This document shows positions 51,632 through 60,496 of a stretch of 64,000 nt of DNA, piece after piece (position 1 is the first letter of the stretch; the number at the start of each line of letters is the position of its first letter). The stretch comes from Scandinavium lactucae (lineage in GTDB: Bacteria; Pseudomonadota; Gammaproteobacteria; Enterobacterales; Enterobacteriaceae). Where the stretch lies: contig NZ_JAWXRD010000040.1 of assembly GCF_033843265.1 (NCBI RefSeq), forward strand, positions 62,001 through 126,000. The letters are read 5' to 3'. Position numbers and translations under genes: made by a program. The notes beneath the pieces were generated by a model, which had not been told where the DNA came from, did no database searches, and worked only from the letters and a program-made list of their open reading frames with translations.

Positions 51632-52870
51632 ATGTTTCGAGCACTGTTACGCCGACCTGAAGCCCGGCTCTTTTTCGTCATCAGTATTCTATTTTTCATC
51701 TGCATCCACAGCATTGACGCCTTTCTTGCGCCGATGATGCTGGAGCAGGGCATCGAACCGCAGGTGATGGGGATGATCATGGGGGCCAGCGGCCTGGCGA
51801 CCCTGCTGATTCGCTTCCCGCTGGGGATCGTGTCCGACGTGGTCAAAAGTCGAAAAATATTCATTCAGATTAGCCTGTTACTGCCGATATTTACCTGGCC
51901 TTTAGCCTGGCTGGATCCCAATCCGGTCACCTTGTATCTGGCTAAAGCGGCAGATGGTGTCACCGCCGCGACCTGGGTTTTATATAACATTTTATTTATG
52001 CGCTACTTTGACCGCAGTGAAGCCCCGGCTGCCGTCGCATTACTGGCCCTGGCAGGTCCGGTAGGGGTGTTTATTGGCAACTGCATCGGCGGATTGTTAA
52101 TTCACTATTTCGACAACAACATCGCCTTTTTCCTCTCCTGTATGTCCGGTCTGCTGGCGCTGCTGCTGACCACGCGCATCACCGATGTACACGACGCCGT
52201 GCGGGCACCCACCTTACAGGCCTGCGTTGTGGCGGCACGTAAACAACTCAGCGATCGTTCAGTGTGGATGATAGGTATTCTGGCGACCATTGTGATTCTG
52301 GTGCCGTTCGCCACCCGGGATACGCTCACGCCCATCTATGCAGAACAGCTTGGGGCGCGGGCAGGGATTTTGTCGTTGCTGAGTAATATTCATCTGGTCT
52401 TTTATGCGATAGCCGTCGCGCTGTGTAGTTCGGTGTTTTATAAACGCCTTGGGGTGGTGAAAACGGCGGTCCTCGGGATTATTTTGCAGGTGCTTTCGAC
52501 CATCGGCATTCCGTTCACCAGCAATATGTATGTCATCTACGGCTTGCAGGCGATGGCCGGGTTCTCATTCGGTATGGCGTTTGCTGCCTTTATGTCGTTA
52601 AGCGTGGTGAATACCACCTCCGATGAACAGTCCACCCGAATGGGGTTGTTCCAGACGATTTACTCGCTGGGTATGTTTATTGGCCCGGTAATTATGGGCG
52701 TTATGCTGCAACATATTAATATGGCCTCTGGTTATATCGTTATCGCCGCACTGTCGGTGGTGGCGGTGATGATGACCCCGCTCTCTGCGCGCTGGGTTTA
52801 TTCCCGACAAATAAAAAAAGCAGATGAGCCAGCCGCGAAAGGGCAATTAGCTGCCGCCCGCGATAGATAA
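51632..52870 (+). CDS. MFS transporter, probable substrate importer
   Basis: The 412-residue product has 12 predicted membrane helices and a degenerate MFS loop (RFPLGIVSDVVKSRK). It is the first gene of the plus arm, so uptake of the pathway substrate is the simplest role. AGAGGTTCACAACC precedes the start. Export of a by-product cannot be excluded. Confidence 0.88.
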   Translation: MFRALLRRPEARLFFVISILFFICIHSIDAFLAPMMLEQGIEPQVMGMIMGASGLATLLIRFPLGIVSDVVKSRKIFIQISLLLPIFTWPLAWLDPNPVTLYLAKAADGVTAATWVLYNILFMRYFDRSEAPAAVALLALAGPVGVFIGNCIGGLLIHYFDNNIAFFLSCMSGLLALLLTTRITDVHDAVRAPTLQACVVAARKQLSDRSVWMIGILATIVILVPFATRDTLTPIYAEQLGARAGILSLLSNIHLVFYAIAVALCSSVFYKRLGVVKTAVLGIILQVLSTIGIPFTSNMYVIYGLQAMAGFSFGMAFAAFMSLSVVNTTSDEQSTRMGLFQTIYSLGMFIGPVIMGVMLQHINMASGYIVIAALSVVAVMMTPLSARWVYSRQIKKADEPAAKGQLAAARDR

Positions 52871-52944
52871 TTTTTTATAGGTAAATAACCCATCCTGGTT
52901 TATCGGGAGGGGATCTTTCATTCCAATTTTTCAAGGAGTACATC

Positions 52945-54267
52945 ATGGCCTATGCCTTAAAAACCAGTAAGCCTGTTCAGGAACGTCAGGAAGCCCAGCG
53001 TCAAATAAGAGAAACGGTGGAACTTATCCTGGCGGATATCGAAAATCGCGGGAATAAAGCGATCCGCGAATTATCCATTAAATTCGATAACTATGATCGG
53101 CAGGATTATCGCCTCAGTGAAGCCGAAATTAATCAGTGCATACGACAATTGAGTCGTCAGGATATTGCAGATATCGAATTTGCGCAGGAGCAGGTGGTTA
53201 ACTTCGCTCGCCAGCAGAAAGCCTGTTTACTGGATTTGGAAGTTGAAACCCGTCCAGGGGTGATCCTCGGTCATAAAAACATTCCGATTAACGCCGTCGG
53301 CTGCTATGTGCCGGGGGGGAAATATCCGCTGCTGGCCTCGGCGCACATGTCGATTATCACCGCCAACGTCGCAGGCTGTTCGCGGATTATCAGCTGCGCG
53401 CCACCGTTTAAGGGTGCCCCGGCCCCGGCGATTGTGGCGGCCCAAAAGATGGCGGGCGCGACGGAGATTTATGCGTTGGGCGGCATTCAGGCTATCGGGG
53501 CGATGGCGCTGGGCACTGACACGCTGGCCCCGGTGGATATGCTGGTGGGGCCAGGCAACGCCTTCGTGGCCGAAGCCAAACGCCAGTTGTTTGGCCGCGT
53601 CGGGATCGACCTGTTTGCAGGCCCGACCGAAACGTTGGTGATTGCCGATGAAAGTGTGGATGCGGAAATCTGCGCCACCGATCTGCTGGGCCAGGCAGAA
53701 CACGGTGTTACCACGCCCGCTATCCTGCTGACCAACTCGGAAAAACTCGCCAGAGAGACGATGGCGGAAATTGATCGACTGCTGATGAAATTGCCTACCG
53801 CCGATATCGCCCGTCGCGCCTGGGAAGACTATGGGGAAGTCATCGTCTGCGAGAGTTACGACGAGATGCTGAAAGAGGCCGACCGCATCGCCTCCGAACA
53901 TGTGCAGGTGATGACCGAACGTGACGACTGGTTCCTCGCCAACATGACCAACTACGGGGCGCTGTTCCTTGGCCCACGCACCAACGTGGCCTATGGCGAT
54001 AAGGTGATTGGCACCAACCATACGCTGCCGACGCAGAAAGCCGCTCGCTACACCGGCGGTCTGTGGGTCGGCAAATTCATGAAGACCTGCACCTGGCAAA
54101 AGGTGTTAACCGATGAAGCGACCACGGAAATCGGCAGCTACTGCTCGCGTCTCTCCCTGTTGGAAGGTTTTGCCGGACACGCCGAGCAGGCCAATATCCG
54201 CGTGCGCCGCTACGGGCAGACGGACGTGCCTTACGCGACTCCGGCCCCGGTGAGAGCGAAGGTGTGA
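52945..54267 (+). CDS. Histidinol dehydrogenase-family oxidoreductase (copy 2, HpsN-like)
   Basis: The 440-residue enzyme has all family residues: Gln250, His253, Glu318, His319, Asp352 and His412. The end (GGLWVGKFMKTCTWQ and AGHAEQANIRVRRYG) looks like sulfopropanediol 3-dehydrogenase (HpsN) rather than HisD. That enzyme oxidises a terminal diol carbon to carboxylate. Copy 1 on the other arm is clearly different in sequence, so the two likely act on different intermediates. No sulfonate-specific gene is seen, so the substrate may be another polyol. SDR follows after two bases. Confidence 0.88.
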   Translation: MAYALKTSKPVQERQEAQRQIRETVELILADIENRGNKAIRELSIKFDNYDRQDYRLSEAEINQCIRQLSRQDIADIEFAQEQVVNFARQQKACLLDLEVETRPGVILGHKNIPINAVGCYVPGGKYPLLASAHMSIITANVAGCSRIISCAPPFKGAPAPAIVAAQKMAGATEIYALGGIQAIGAMALGTDTLAPVDMLVGPGNAFVAEAKRQLFGRVGIDLFAGPTETLVIADESVDAEICATDLLGQAEHGVTTPAILLTNSEKLARETMAEIDRLLMKLPTADIARRAWEDYGEVIVCESYDEMLKEADRIASEHVQVMTERDDWFLANMTNYGALFLGPRTNVAYGDKVIGTNHTLPTQKAARYTGGLWVGKFMKTCTWQKVLTDEATTEIGSYCSRLSLLEGFAGHAEQANIRVRRYGQTDVPYATPAPVRAKV

Positions 54268-54269
54268 GC

Positions 54270-55034
54270 ATGACGCTACCGCAAACGCCTTCATTCTCCC
54301 TGCATGGCAGACGGGCACTGGTCACCGGTGGCTCGAAAGGGCTCGGTTTTGCCAGCGCGGTAGCGTTGGCGCATGCCGGGGCAGAGGTGTGGATTGCCGC
54401 CCGAAATCGTGATGACCTGGCTGAAGCGGTCGAGTTGGCCGCAGGCGGCGGGTTGACGCTGCACCCGCTGGCGCTGGATATCACGGCATCAAAACAGGTG
54501 GCAGAAACCCTGAGCACCTTGCCGACGATGAATATCCTGGTCAACAGCGCCGGATTAGCGCGTCATCAGCCGTTCCTTGAGGTCAGCCAAGCGAATTTTG
54601 ACGCGGTGATGGACCTCAACCTGCGGGCGACCTTTTTTATCAGCCAGCAGGTGGCCCGGCGCATGCGCGAGGCAAAGATGGCAGGCGCAATCATTCATAT
54701 CTCATCGCAAATGGGCCACGTTGGGGGTCCGCAGCGCAGCGTCTACTGCGCGTCGAAATTCGCGCTCGAAGGGCTGACGCGCACCATGGCGCTGGAGTTG
54801 GGAGAGGCAGGGATCCGGGTTAACACTCTGTGCCCGACCTTTATCGAAACCGAACTGTCGCGAGCATCACTGGAAGATCCGGATTTTCGTCGCTATGTGA
54901 TGAGCAACATTAAGCTGCCGCGGCTGGGCAACGTGGAGGATGTCATGGGGCCGGTGGTTTTTCTCGCCTCTGACGCGGCGGCGATGATCACCGGCAGTGC
55001 GCTGATGGTGGACGGAGGCTGGACGGCAACATGA
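54270..55034 (+). CDS. Short-chain dehydrogenase/reductase
   Basis: The 254-residue product is a classical SDR with NAD(P) motif TGGSKGLG, the NSAG motif and the catalytic Ser145, Tyr159 and Lys163. It is FabG-like overall. It starts just after the HpsN-like gene; GTG 54264 is an alternative start. In the pathway it probably oxidises a secondary alcohol to a ketone, preparing an aldol cleavage. Confidence 0.9.
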   Translation: MTLPQTPSFSLHGRRALVTGGSKGLGFASAVALAHAGAEVWIAARNRDDLAEAVELAAGGGLTLHPLALDITASKQVAETLSTLPTMNILVNSAGLARHQPFLEVSQANFDAVMDLNLRATFFISQQVARRMREAKMAGAIIHISSQMGHVGGPQRSVYCASKFALEGLTRTMALELGEAGIRVNTLCPTFIETELSRASLEDPDFRRYVMSNIKLPRLGNVEDVMGPVVFLASDAAAMITGSALMVDGGWTAT

Positions 55035-55768
55035 CCCGACTCCCATTGATAGATAACAGTCACACCCCGTTGGTGCTGATCGGCGGCACGTTGTGTACCG
55101 CCCGACTGTGGGGACCGTTGATTGAGCGCCTGAATGTTTCCGCAGTTATCTGCCTGACGTTAGCCAGCGCCGATTCGGCACAGGAATCATCCCGACAGCT
55201 ATTACCTGTGTTGCCGCCACGTTTTTTGCTGGCCGGCTTTTCGTTAGGCGCAATCGTCGCGCTACAAATGGCCGCCGATGCGCCTGAGCGGCTGGCGGGC
55301 CTGACGCTTACCTCGGTTAACCCGTTGGCAGACCGCCCGGAAAATGCGGTGCCCCGGCGGGCGGCGGTACAGGCGGCGCGTGAGCAGGGGCATGGAGAGT
55401 GGCTCTCTGGCTCACTTTGGAACCACTACGTGGCCCCGACAAACCGTCACAACCGCGCGTTGCACGACACCCTGTGCCTGATGGCCGAAGAGACGGACAG
55501 TGAAACCTTTTCTCGCCAGACGGAAATCGCCATCAGCCGCCGCGATAACCGTGCCGCGTTACGCGGTCTACGTTGTCCGGTGCTGATCCTGAATGGTGAA
55601 CACGATCCTATTTGTACCCCGGAACATCACCGATTGGCCGCCGAATGTGCGCCGAAGACAACCTGGGTCACCCTCAATTTAGCGGGGCATTTTTGTGTCC
55701 TTGAATCGCCGGATAACGCCGCGGCCCCGCTTCGACAGTGGATTATGGAGTCCTTGATATGCGAGTAA
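55031..55768 (+). CDS. Alpha/beta hydrolase
   Basis: The 245-residue product has the nucleophile motif GFSLGA with Ser71, Asp in NGEHDPICT and His in NLAGHFCVLE. It is similar in type to lactonases and esterases such as PcaD. It overlaps the SDR end as ATGA and the aldolase start by 10 bases. A lactone or ester intermediate is its probable substrate. Confidence 0.88.
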   Translation: MTRLPLIDNSHTPLVLIGGTLCTARLWGPLIERLNVSAVICLTLASADSAQESSRQLLPVLPPRFLLAGFSLGAIVALQMAADAPERLAGLTLTSVNPLADRPENAVPRRAAVQAAREQGHGEWLSGSLWNHYVAPTNRHNRALHDTLCLMAEETDSETFSRQTEIAISRRDNRAALRGLRCPVLILNGEHDPICTPEHHRLAAECAPKTTWVTLNLAGHFCVLESPDNAAAPLRQWIMESLICE

Positions 55769-56550
55769 ATAATGTCAAAAAGGCGCTCGCGGAAAAGCGC
55801 CCGGTCGTTAACGGCTGGCTGGCTATTCCGTCCAGCTACAGCGCCGAAATTATGGGGCATCAGGGCTACGATGCCGTCACCGTGGATTTGCAACACGGCA
55901 TGATTGATTTCGCCAGTGCGCTAACCATGCTGCAGGCGCTGTCCGCTACGCCTGCGGTGCCGCTGGTGCGCGTCGCCGACAATACGCCGGCGCAGATCAT
56001 GCGAGTGCTGGATGCCGGGGCCTATGGGGTTATCTGCCCGATGATCTCCACCCCGGAACAGGCCCGCCAATTTGTCTCTGCCTGTCGCTATTCCCCGGAG
56101 GGCATACGCTCGTTCGGCCCGGCGCGCGGCCTGCTGTATGGCGGGGCTGACTATCCGCAGCATGCCAATCGCGAAATCCTTACCCTGGCAATGATTGAAA
56201 CCCGCGAAGGGCTGGCCAACATTGATGCCATTCTGGACACCGACGGGCTGGACGGGGTTTTTATTGGGCCGAACGATCTCTCTCTGACGTTGACGGGGGC
56301 CGCCAGCGCCGAATCTACCCATCCGGAGATGTTGGCGGCGATTGAGTGGGTGGTTAGCCGCTGTCGGGAGAAGAACAAGATCGCGGGTATTTTCTGCACC
56401 TCGGGTGCCGCCGCCGCCCAGCGTATCGCCGAAGGCTTTAACGTTGTGACGCCGGCTAACGACGTTATGCAATTGGGCCGTGCCTCGCGCGAAGCCATCG
56501 CGCTGGCCCGTGGCAATGCTATCCCCACTCCCGGCGCGTCCGGTTATTAA
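55759..56550 (+). CDS. HpcH/HpaI-family class II aldolase
   Basis: The 263-residue product cleaves 2-keto-type aldols, usually giving pyruvate. The fold residues are visible: His46 in DLQHGMID, Arg in RSFGPAR, and the metal ligands Glu147 (MIETREG) and Asp173 (GPNDLSL). ATG 55759 lies inside the hydrolase gene. It is probably the carbon-carbon cleaving step of the pathway. Confidence 0.92.
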   Translation: MRVNNVKKALAEKRPVVNGWLAIPSSYSAEIMGHQGYDAVTVDLQHGMIDFASALTMLQALSATPAVPLVRVADNTPAQIMRVLDAGAYGVICPMISTPEQARQFVSACRYSPEGIRSFGPARGLLYGGADYPQHANREILTLAMIETREGLANIDAILDTDGLDGVFIGPNDLSLTLTGAASAESTHPEMLAAIEWVVSRCREKNKIAGIFCTSGAAAAQRIAEGFNVVTPANDVMQLGRASREAIALARGNAIPTPGASGY

Positions 56551-56561
56551 CAGGAGCTGAT

Positions 56562-57737
56562 ATGAAATCCATTACCTTAACCTCTGCTCAGGCCCGGAGT
56601 CGCCTGGTCGCCCCGCAAGACATGGTTTCCTGCAATCTGGCGTTTATCGACTGTAAGCTGCCTGGCTCTCACCTCAAGCAGAACTATTCGTTTATTGGTC
56701 CAGGCGTGACGCAATCTTCCGCTCAGGTGGTGAATATTCCTGAACCCCACGGGTTTAACATCGGTGCGGCGGCGATGCCGAAGGGCGTGACCAATAATTT
56801 ACACCTGCATTTTACCGCCGAGGTCTTTTTAATTCATGAGGGAAGCTGGCGTTTTCGCTGGGGGGCGAACGGCGAGCATGAAGCGGAATTCAGCGCCCCG
56901 GCTATTCTCAGCATCCCGACCTGGATTTTCCGCGGCTTTACCAACGTCAGCAAGGAAGATACCTGTGGCATGGTTTACACCGTGCTGGGCGGCAATAATA
57001 CCGGGGGTATCATCTGGCACCCGTCCATTCTTGAAGCCGCCAGCGAGCATGGGCTTTATCTGAGCAAAGATAACATGCTGATCGACGTCAATGCGGGAGA
57101 TGTTCTGCCTGAGCCCTCCGCGCTGCTGCCCCCGTTGGCCGCCGAGGAAATTGCCGCGTTGCGGGACTATTCCGTTGAAGAGATGCGCCAGCGGGCGGTG
57201 ACGGGCGAAGCGCGCCAATGGTCGTCAGACGGGCTGCTGGATGCGGTTCTACCGGGGCATGGGGGGGAAATCGCCCCAGTGATTGGCTATGGTATCTCGC
57301 AGGATAAACACAGTGCGCCGCCGCTCACCCAGCCGCACGGTTTTTCCGTCGAGTGGCTGCGTTTGCAGGCTGAGCATCAGGTTGGGCGTCATCTTTGCCC
57401 TGACGTTCAGGTGATTATGGTGTTCAAAGGCACGCTGGAAGTCACCTGGAATCAGGCAGGGGAAGAGGTCAGCATTATTGCTCCGGAACGGTCGATAGTC
57501 TCTCTCCCAGCCAACAGCTGGCGGCGTTATCGCGCGATCGACGGCGGGACGGAATGTATACTCACCACCCAGGGCGATCAGCGCAAACGTCTGTACTGGG
57601 ATGAGGAGATTCTCCAGCAGGTCAGGGCATGCAATCGCGGCCTTGATCCCGACGGGTATGTCAGCAAACTGGATATCCTGCCCGCGACCGCCCGCCGCGC
57701 GGGGGCAAAAATAGAAAGCCTGGTTGAAGAGGAGTAA
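56562..57737 (+). CDS. Bicupin protein of unknown function
   Basis: The 391-residue product has two cupin domains. The first fits the cupin motif with metal ligands His81, His83 and Glu87 (LHLHFTAEVFLIHEG), but the second motif has Arg where the usual His stands (IPTWIFRGFTN). The second domain (about residues 260-350) has lost most ligands. Layout resembles gentisate dioxygenase-type bicupins, but the usual sequence signature is not evident. It could be a dioxygenase, an isomerase or a lyase. Last gene of the plus arm. Confidence 0.8.
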   Translation: MKSITLTSAQARSRLVAPQDMVSCNLAFIDCKLPGSHLKQNYSFIGPGVTQSSAQVVNIPEPHGFNIGAAAMPKGVTNNLHLHFTAEVFLIHEGSWRFRWGANGEHEAEFSAPAILSIPTWIFRGFTNVSKEDTCGMVYTVLGGNNTGGIIWHPSILEAASEHGLYLSKDNMLIDVNAGDVLPEPSALLPPLAAEEIAALRDYSVEEMRQRAVTGEARQWSSDGLLDAVLPGHGGEIAPVIGYGISQDKHSAPPLTQPHGFSVEWLRLQAEHQVGRHLCPDVQVIMVFKGTLEVTWNQAGEEVSIIAPERSIVSLPANSWRRYRAIDGGTECILTTQGDQRKRLYWDEEILQQVRACNRGLDPDGYVSKLDILPATARRAGAKIESLVEEE

Positions 57738-57755
57738 CCCGCAGGATGGAAACAG

Positions 57756-57775
57756 GCCGGAGCAATGGCTCCGGC
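57756..57775 (+). terminator. Hairpin after the bicupin gene
   Basis: GCCGGAGC pairs with GCTCCGGC around AATG, 19 bases after the stop. There is no T-run, so it may be a weak terminator. Confidence 0.5.
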
Positions 57776-57854
57776 AACCTGACCTGCAAACTGGCGCAGC
57801 CCAGTACAATACAGGTATAATCCCGGGAAATATTCAACCGGTTTATACACGACA

Positions 57855-58394
57855 ATGACAAAACTCACCTTACAAGAGCAGATGCTCAAAGCGGGATTAG
57901 TCTCCAGCAAAAAAATGGCCAAAGTTCAACGAACGGCCAAAAAATCACGCGTTCAGGCGCGTGAGGCAAGAGAGGCGGTCGAAGAGAATAAAAAGGCCCA
58001 GCTTGAGCGCGACAAACTGCTCAGCGAGCAACAAAAACAAGCCGCGTTATCGAAAGAATATAAAGCCCAGGTAAAGCAGCTGATTGAAATGAATAAAATC
58101 ACCATTGCCCGAGGCAATATTGATTTTAACTTCACCGATAATAATCTGATTAAAAAAGTAGTGGTCGATAAGCTGACCCAGGCGCAGCTGATCAGCGGTC
58201 GTCTCGCGATTGCGCGTCTGGTGGCCGAAGGCAGTGCCGATCCTGTTTATGCCATTATTCCGGCAAGCGTAGCCGATAAAATTGCCCAGCGCGATGCCAG
58301 CAGTATTGTGTTAAACAGCGCGCTGAGTCAGGAAGAGCAGGACGAAGACGATCCGTACGCAGACTTTAAAGTGCCTGATGATTTGATGTGGTAA
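57855..58394 (+). CDS. yaiL: DUF2058 protein YaiL
   Basis: The 179-residue product nearly equals E. coli YaiL. It has a basic coiled-coil N-terminal half (MTKLTLQEQMLKAGLVSSKK, then alternating Lys/Arg/Glu to about residue 75) and a small folded C-terminus ending DDLMW. It has been called a nucleoprotein or polynucleotide enzyme, but no activity is settled. It marks the return to core genes. Confidence 0.95.
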   Translation: MTKLTLQEQMLKAGLVSSKKMAKVQRTAKKSRVQAREAREAVEENKKAQLERDKLLSEQQKQAALSKEYKAQVKQLIEMNKITIARGNIDFNFTDNNLIKKVVVDKLTQAQLISGRLAIARLVAEGSADPVYAIIPASVADKIAQRDASSIVLNSALSQEEQDEDDPYADFKVPDDLMW

Positions 58395-58402
58395 TGACGC
58401 GT

Positions 58403-59101
58403 TCAAAATGGACTGTCCTGGCGGGCTTCAATCAGCTCGCCGCTGACAGGGTGAACGAAATGCAGTTCGCTGGCGTGCAGCATCAGGCGTGAGGCCTGTT
58501 CACTGCCGGGCAGCCGTTTACCGCCGTACAGATCACAACCCAAAATAGGGTGGCCCAACAGCTGGCAGTGAATGCGTAGCTGATGCGTCCGCCCGGTCTC
58601 CGGGGTCAGTTCCACCCGCGTTAATGCCAGTTCCGTTCCGCTTTCTTGCGTTTGATAAAGACGCTCCACGACCCGATAGCGGGAGCGGGCGGGCTTACCG
58701 TGGATGGCGCAAATCGACATCAGTGGAAACAGGGCCGGATCTTTGGCAATCGCCGCCTCTATCACCCCTTCGTCGTCGGCCAGATGGCCACAAAGCAAGG
58801 CCTGGTAAATTTTGGTCACGCTGCGCTGGCTGAATTGCTGACAGAGGGCGGCGTTAATCGCTTTATTGCGTGCAATCACCATCAGCCCGGATGTACCAAA
58901 ATCAAGGCGGTGAACCAGGGTGCAGCCGGGAAAAAGGTGTACCAGCCGGTGGTGTACCGAGTCGAGATTTTGCGGATTTTTCCCCGAAAGGCTGAGCAAC
59001 CCGCTGGGTTTATTGATAATCAGCAGGTGTTCGTCCTGGCGGAGGATCTCAATCTCGTCGTGGCACGGCGGGGCAATAAAGGTATCGATAATCGTAGACA
59101 T
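58403..59101 (-). CDS. RluA-family pseudouridine synthase
   Basis: The 232-residue product converts uridine to pseudouridine in RNA. The catalytic Asp is in LVHRLDFGTSGLMV, and ETGRTHQLRIHCQLLGHPILG is the other typical motif. It is related to E. coli RluA (23S and tRNA U32) but is not a close match, so target RNA is uncertain; it may be a paralogue. It converges with yaiL, 8 bases apart. Confidence 0.88.
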   Translation of the reverse strand: MSTIIDTFIAPPCHDEIEILRQDEHLLIINKPSGLLSLSGKNPQNLDSVHHRLVHLFPGCTLVHRLDFGTSGLMVIARNKAINAALCQQFSQRSVTKIYQALLCGHLADDEGVIEAAIAKDPALFPLMSICAIHGKPARSRYRVVERLYQTQESGTELALTRVELTPETGRTHQLRIHCQLLGHPILGCDLYGGKRLPGSEQASRLMLHASELHFVHPVSGELIEARQDSPF

Positions 59102-59473
59102 CAGGCTGCCCTGCTGGAAAGTGGCTGCGGATAATAACTAATTTTCAGCCAAGTGGCGACGATAAAGCGCCCGTGTTAAGACTATGCGGTAATGTCCCCT
59201 TTGACCAAATCTGAAATGTCACCCATCGTATTTTGGGGGGGATATTTCATGGCAAAAGAATAATTAGCATGAGTCACAAAGAGCTCGATCGGCTCCAGAT
59301 TATTCGGGAGTCGGTCAGCCGCCACATCACTCAGGACCAGGCTGCGGAGCGAATAGGTATTTCAGTCCGGCAGGTCAAACATGGCTTGTTCCCCATTGAT
59401 TACACAACGTGTTGTTAAAAATGTCCGCTTCTGGCTGTGAGTTGCCCCAGAGGAAATTAGGGCTGACGTGCGG
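59102..59473. other. Intergenic region with insertion-sequence debris
   Basis: About 370 bases between the pseudouridine synthase and the toxin gene. It holds the transposase scrap at 59192-59418 and nothing else that I can support. Confidence 0.55.
59192..59418 (+). mobile_element. Remnant of an ISNCY-type insertion sequence
   Basis: ATG 59269 opens a 49-codon frame that encodes the N-terminal helix-turn-helix of a transposase (KELDRLQIIRESVSRHI then AAERIGISVRQVK), after which the frame breaks. The upstream TAATGTCCCCTTTG near 59190 may be the left end. The rest of the element is lost. Confidence 0.6.
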
Positions 59474-59965
59474 TTAAATGGCAGTAGGTAACCGGAGAAA
59501 AAGTGCTTTTTCCTGTGTCATTGAGGGCTGGAATCCATGATGCAGGTAAAACTGTTTTGCCGCATCAGACAGGGCATGCACCATAATGGCCCGGACGCCA
59601 ATATTCTCCGCAACCCGGCAAATACGTAGTACCGCATCATGCAGTAAATCCGCACCAAGGCCCTGGCCATGGTAACTCGAATCAACGGCCAGCCGGGCCA
59701 GAATTATGATGGGAAGGGGATCAAGCATATTTCGTCTGAGTCCACCGGGTGCAATAGCATGAGTAACACTGCCGGTGGCCAGAGAGTAAAAACCAATCAC
59801 TTGTGAAGAATCGTCCCGGCATAGCACAAACGTTCTGGCGGCGCCGGTCGACTGGTTTTTTAACCCCTTGAGCCTGATCCATTCATCCAGTGCAGCTTCC
59901 CCGGAGTGAAACTCTGAAAGAATGTGAGTCGACTTTAGCGGTGCGGGAGCGGTTACTTTTCCCAC
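59474..59965 (-). CDS. TacT-type GNAT toxin
   Basis: The 163-residue product is a GNAT acetyltransferase of the type that acetylates aminoacyl-tRNA and stops translation. It has the acetyl-CoA loop SSYHGQGLGADLL near residue 100 and the catalytic Tyr in AKQFYLHHGF. Family start (LKSTHILSEFHSGEAALDEW) is conserved. It overlaps the antitoxin end by 13 bases. Confidence 0.92.
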   Translation of the reverse strand: MGKVTAPAPLKSTHILSEFHSGEAALDEWIRLKGLKNQSTGAARTFVLCRDDSSQVIGFYSLATGSVTHAIAPGGLRRNMLDPLPIIILARLAVDSSYHGQGLGADLLHDAVLRICRVAENIGVRAIMVHALSDAAKQFYLHHGFQPSMTQEKALFLRLPTAI

Positions 59966-60219
59966 TGCGGTTTTCTCGCCAGGAGCGTATCCAGTGCCGG
60001 ATTCGCTGTAACGGGTGCATCCAGCATATCGATAAACTCGGCGTACTGTTCATCATTGAGATTAAACATCCGGCGATCAAGGATAACGTTTTCAGCAGCC
60101 TGGCAGGCTATGTCTAGTATAAAGTCGGTGCGTGATTTATGGAGAATACCGGCGGCGGTATCGATCAACGCGCGCTGGGCTTCTTTAACCCGAATGTTAA
60201 GCTGAACATCAGATTTCAT
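59953..60219 (-). CDS. TacA-type DUF1778 antitoxin
   Basis: The 88-residue product is a ribbon-helix-helix DUF1778 protein (LNIRVKEAQRALIDTAAGI) with a C-terminal toxin-binding tail. It should bind its own promoter and block the GNAT toxin. Two matching operator repeats lie directly upstream. Confidence 0.92.
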   Translation of the reverse strand: MKSDVQLNIRVKEAQRALIDTAAGILHKSRTDFILDIACQAAENVILDRRMFNLNDEQYAEFIDMLDAPVTANPALDTLLARKPQWEK

Positions 60220-60230
60220 GATGAGCCTCT

Positions 60231-60282
60231 GTATAGCAAATGATATACACAGCTTACACCGGCCGTATAGAGAATGCTATAC
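60231..60282. promoter_or_regulatory. Duplicated operator of the toxin-antitoxin operon
   Basis: GTATAGCAAATGATATAC (60231-60248) and GTATAGAGAATGCTATAC (60265-60282) are near copies, each with GTATA/TATAC arms. They start 34 bases apart, about three helix turns, just before the antitoxin start. Confidence 0.8.
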
Positions 60283-60409
60283 ACATTGGGAGCGACATTT
60301 TTGTGCCCGGACAGCATTGAAACAATAAACCTATGCCTTAGTCAGAAGTAAGGACATTTGTGTCTTGCAACAAAAAGGCCTTTTCTGCTTTGCGTTGACA
60401 CGATAAAGC

Positions 60410-60475
60410 GCCCGGTGGCGCTGATGCTTGCCAGGTCTACGAACCGTAGGCCCGATTATCGCAGCGCCATCGGAC
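60410..60475. repeat. REP pair (BIME) between tacA and tqsA
   Basis: A REP unit GCCCGGTGGCG...GCCAGGTCTACG (60410-60441) faces an inverted unit CGTAGGCCCGA...CGCCATCGGAC (60445-60475). It lies downstream of tqsA. Confidence 0.7.
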
Positions 60476-60496
60476 ATATAAGCGTTAATTTGCCAG

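Noticed and set aside
53227..54099. Long antisense open frame over the HpsN-like gene (290 codons)
   Set aside because: It lies wholly inside a complete conserved gene and shows no family motif.
46685..54267. Either histidinol-dehydrogenase-family gene as the biosynthetic hisD
   Set aside because: There are no neighbouring his genes, and both lie in a LacI-controlled catabolic cluster; the second resembles HpsN.
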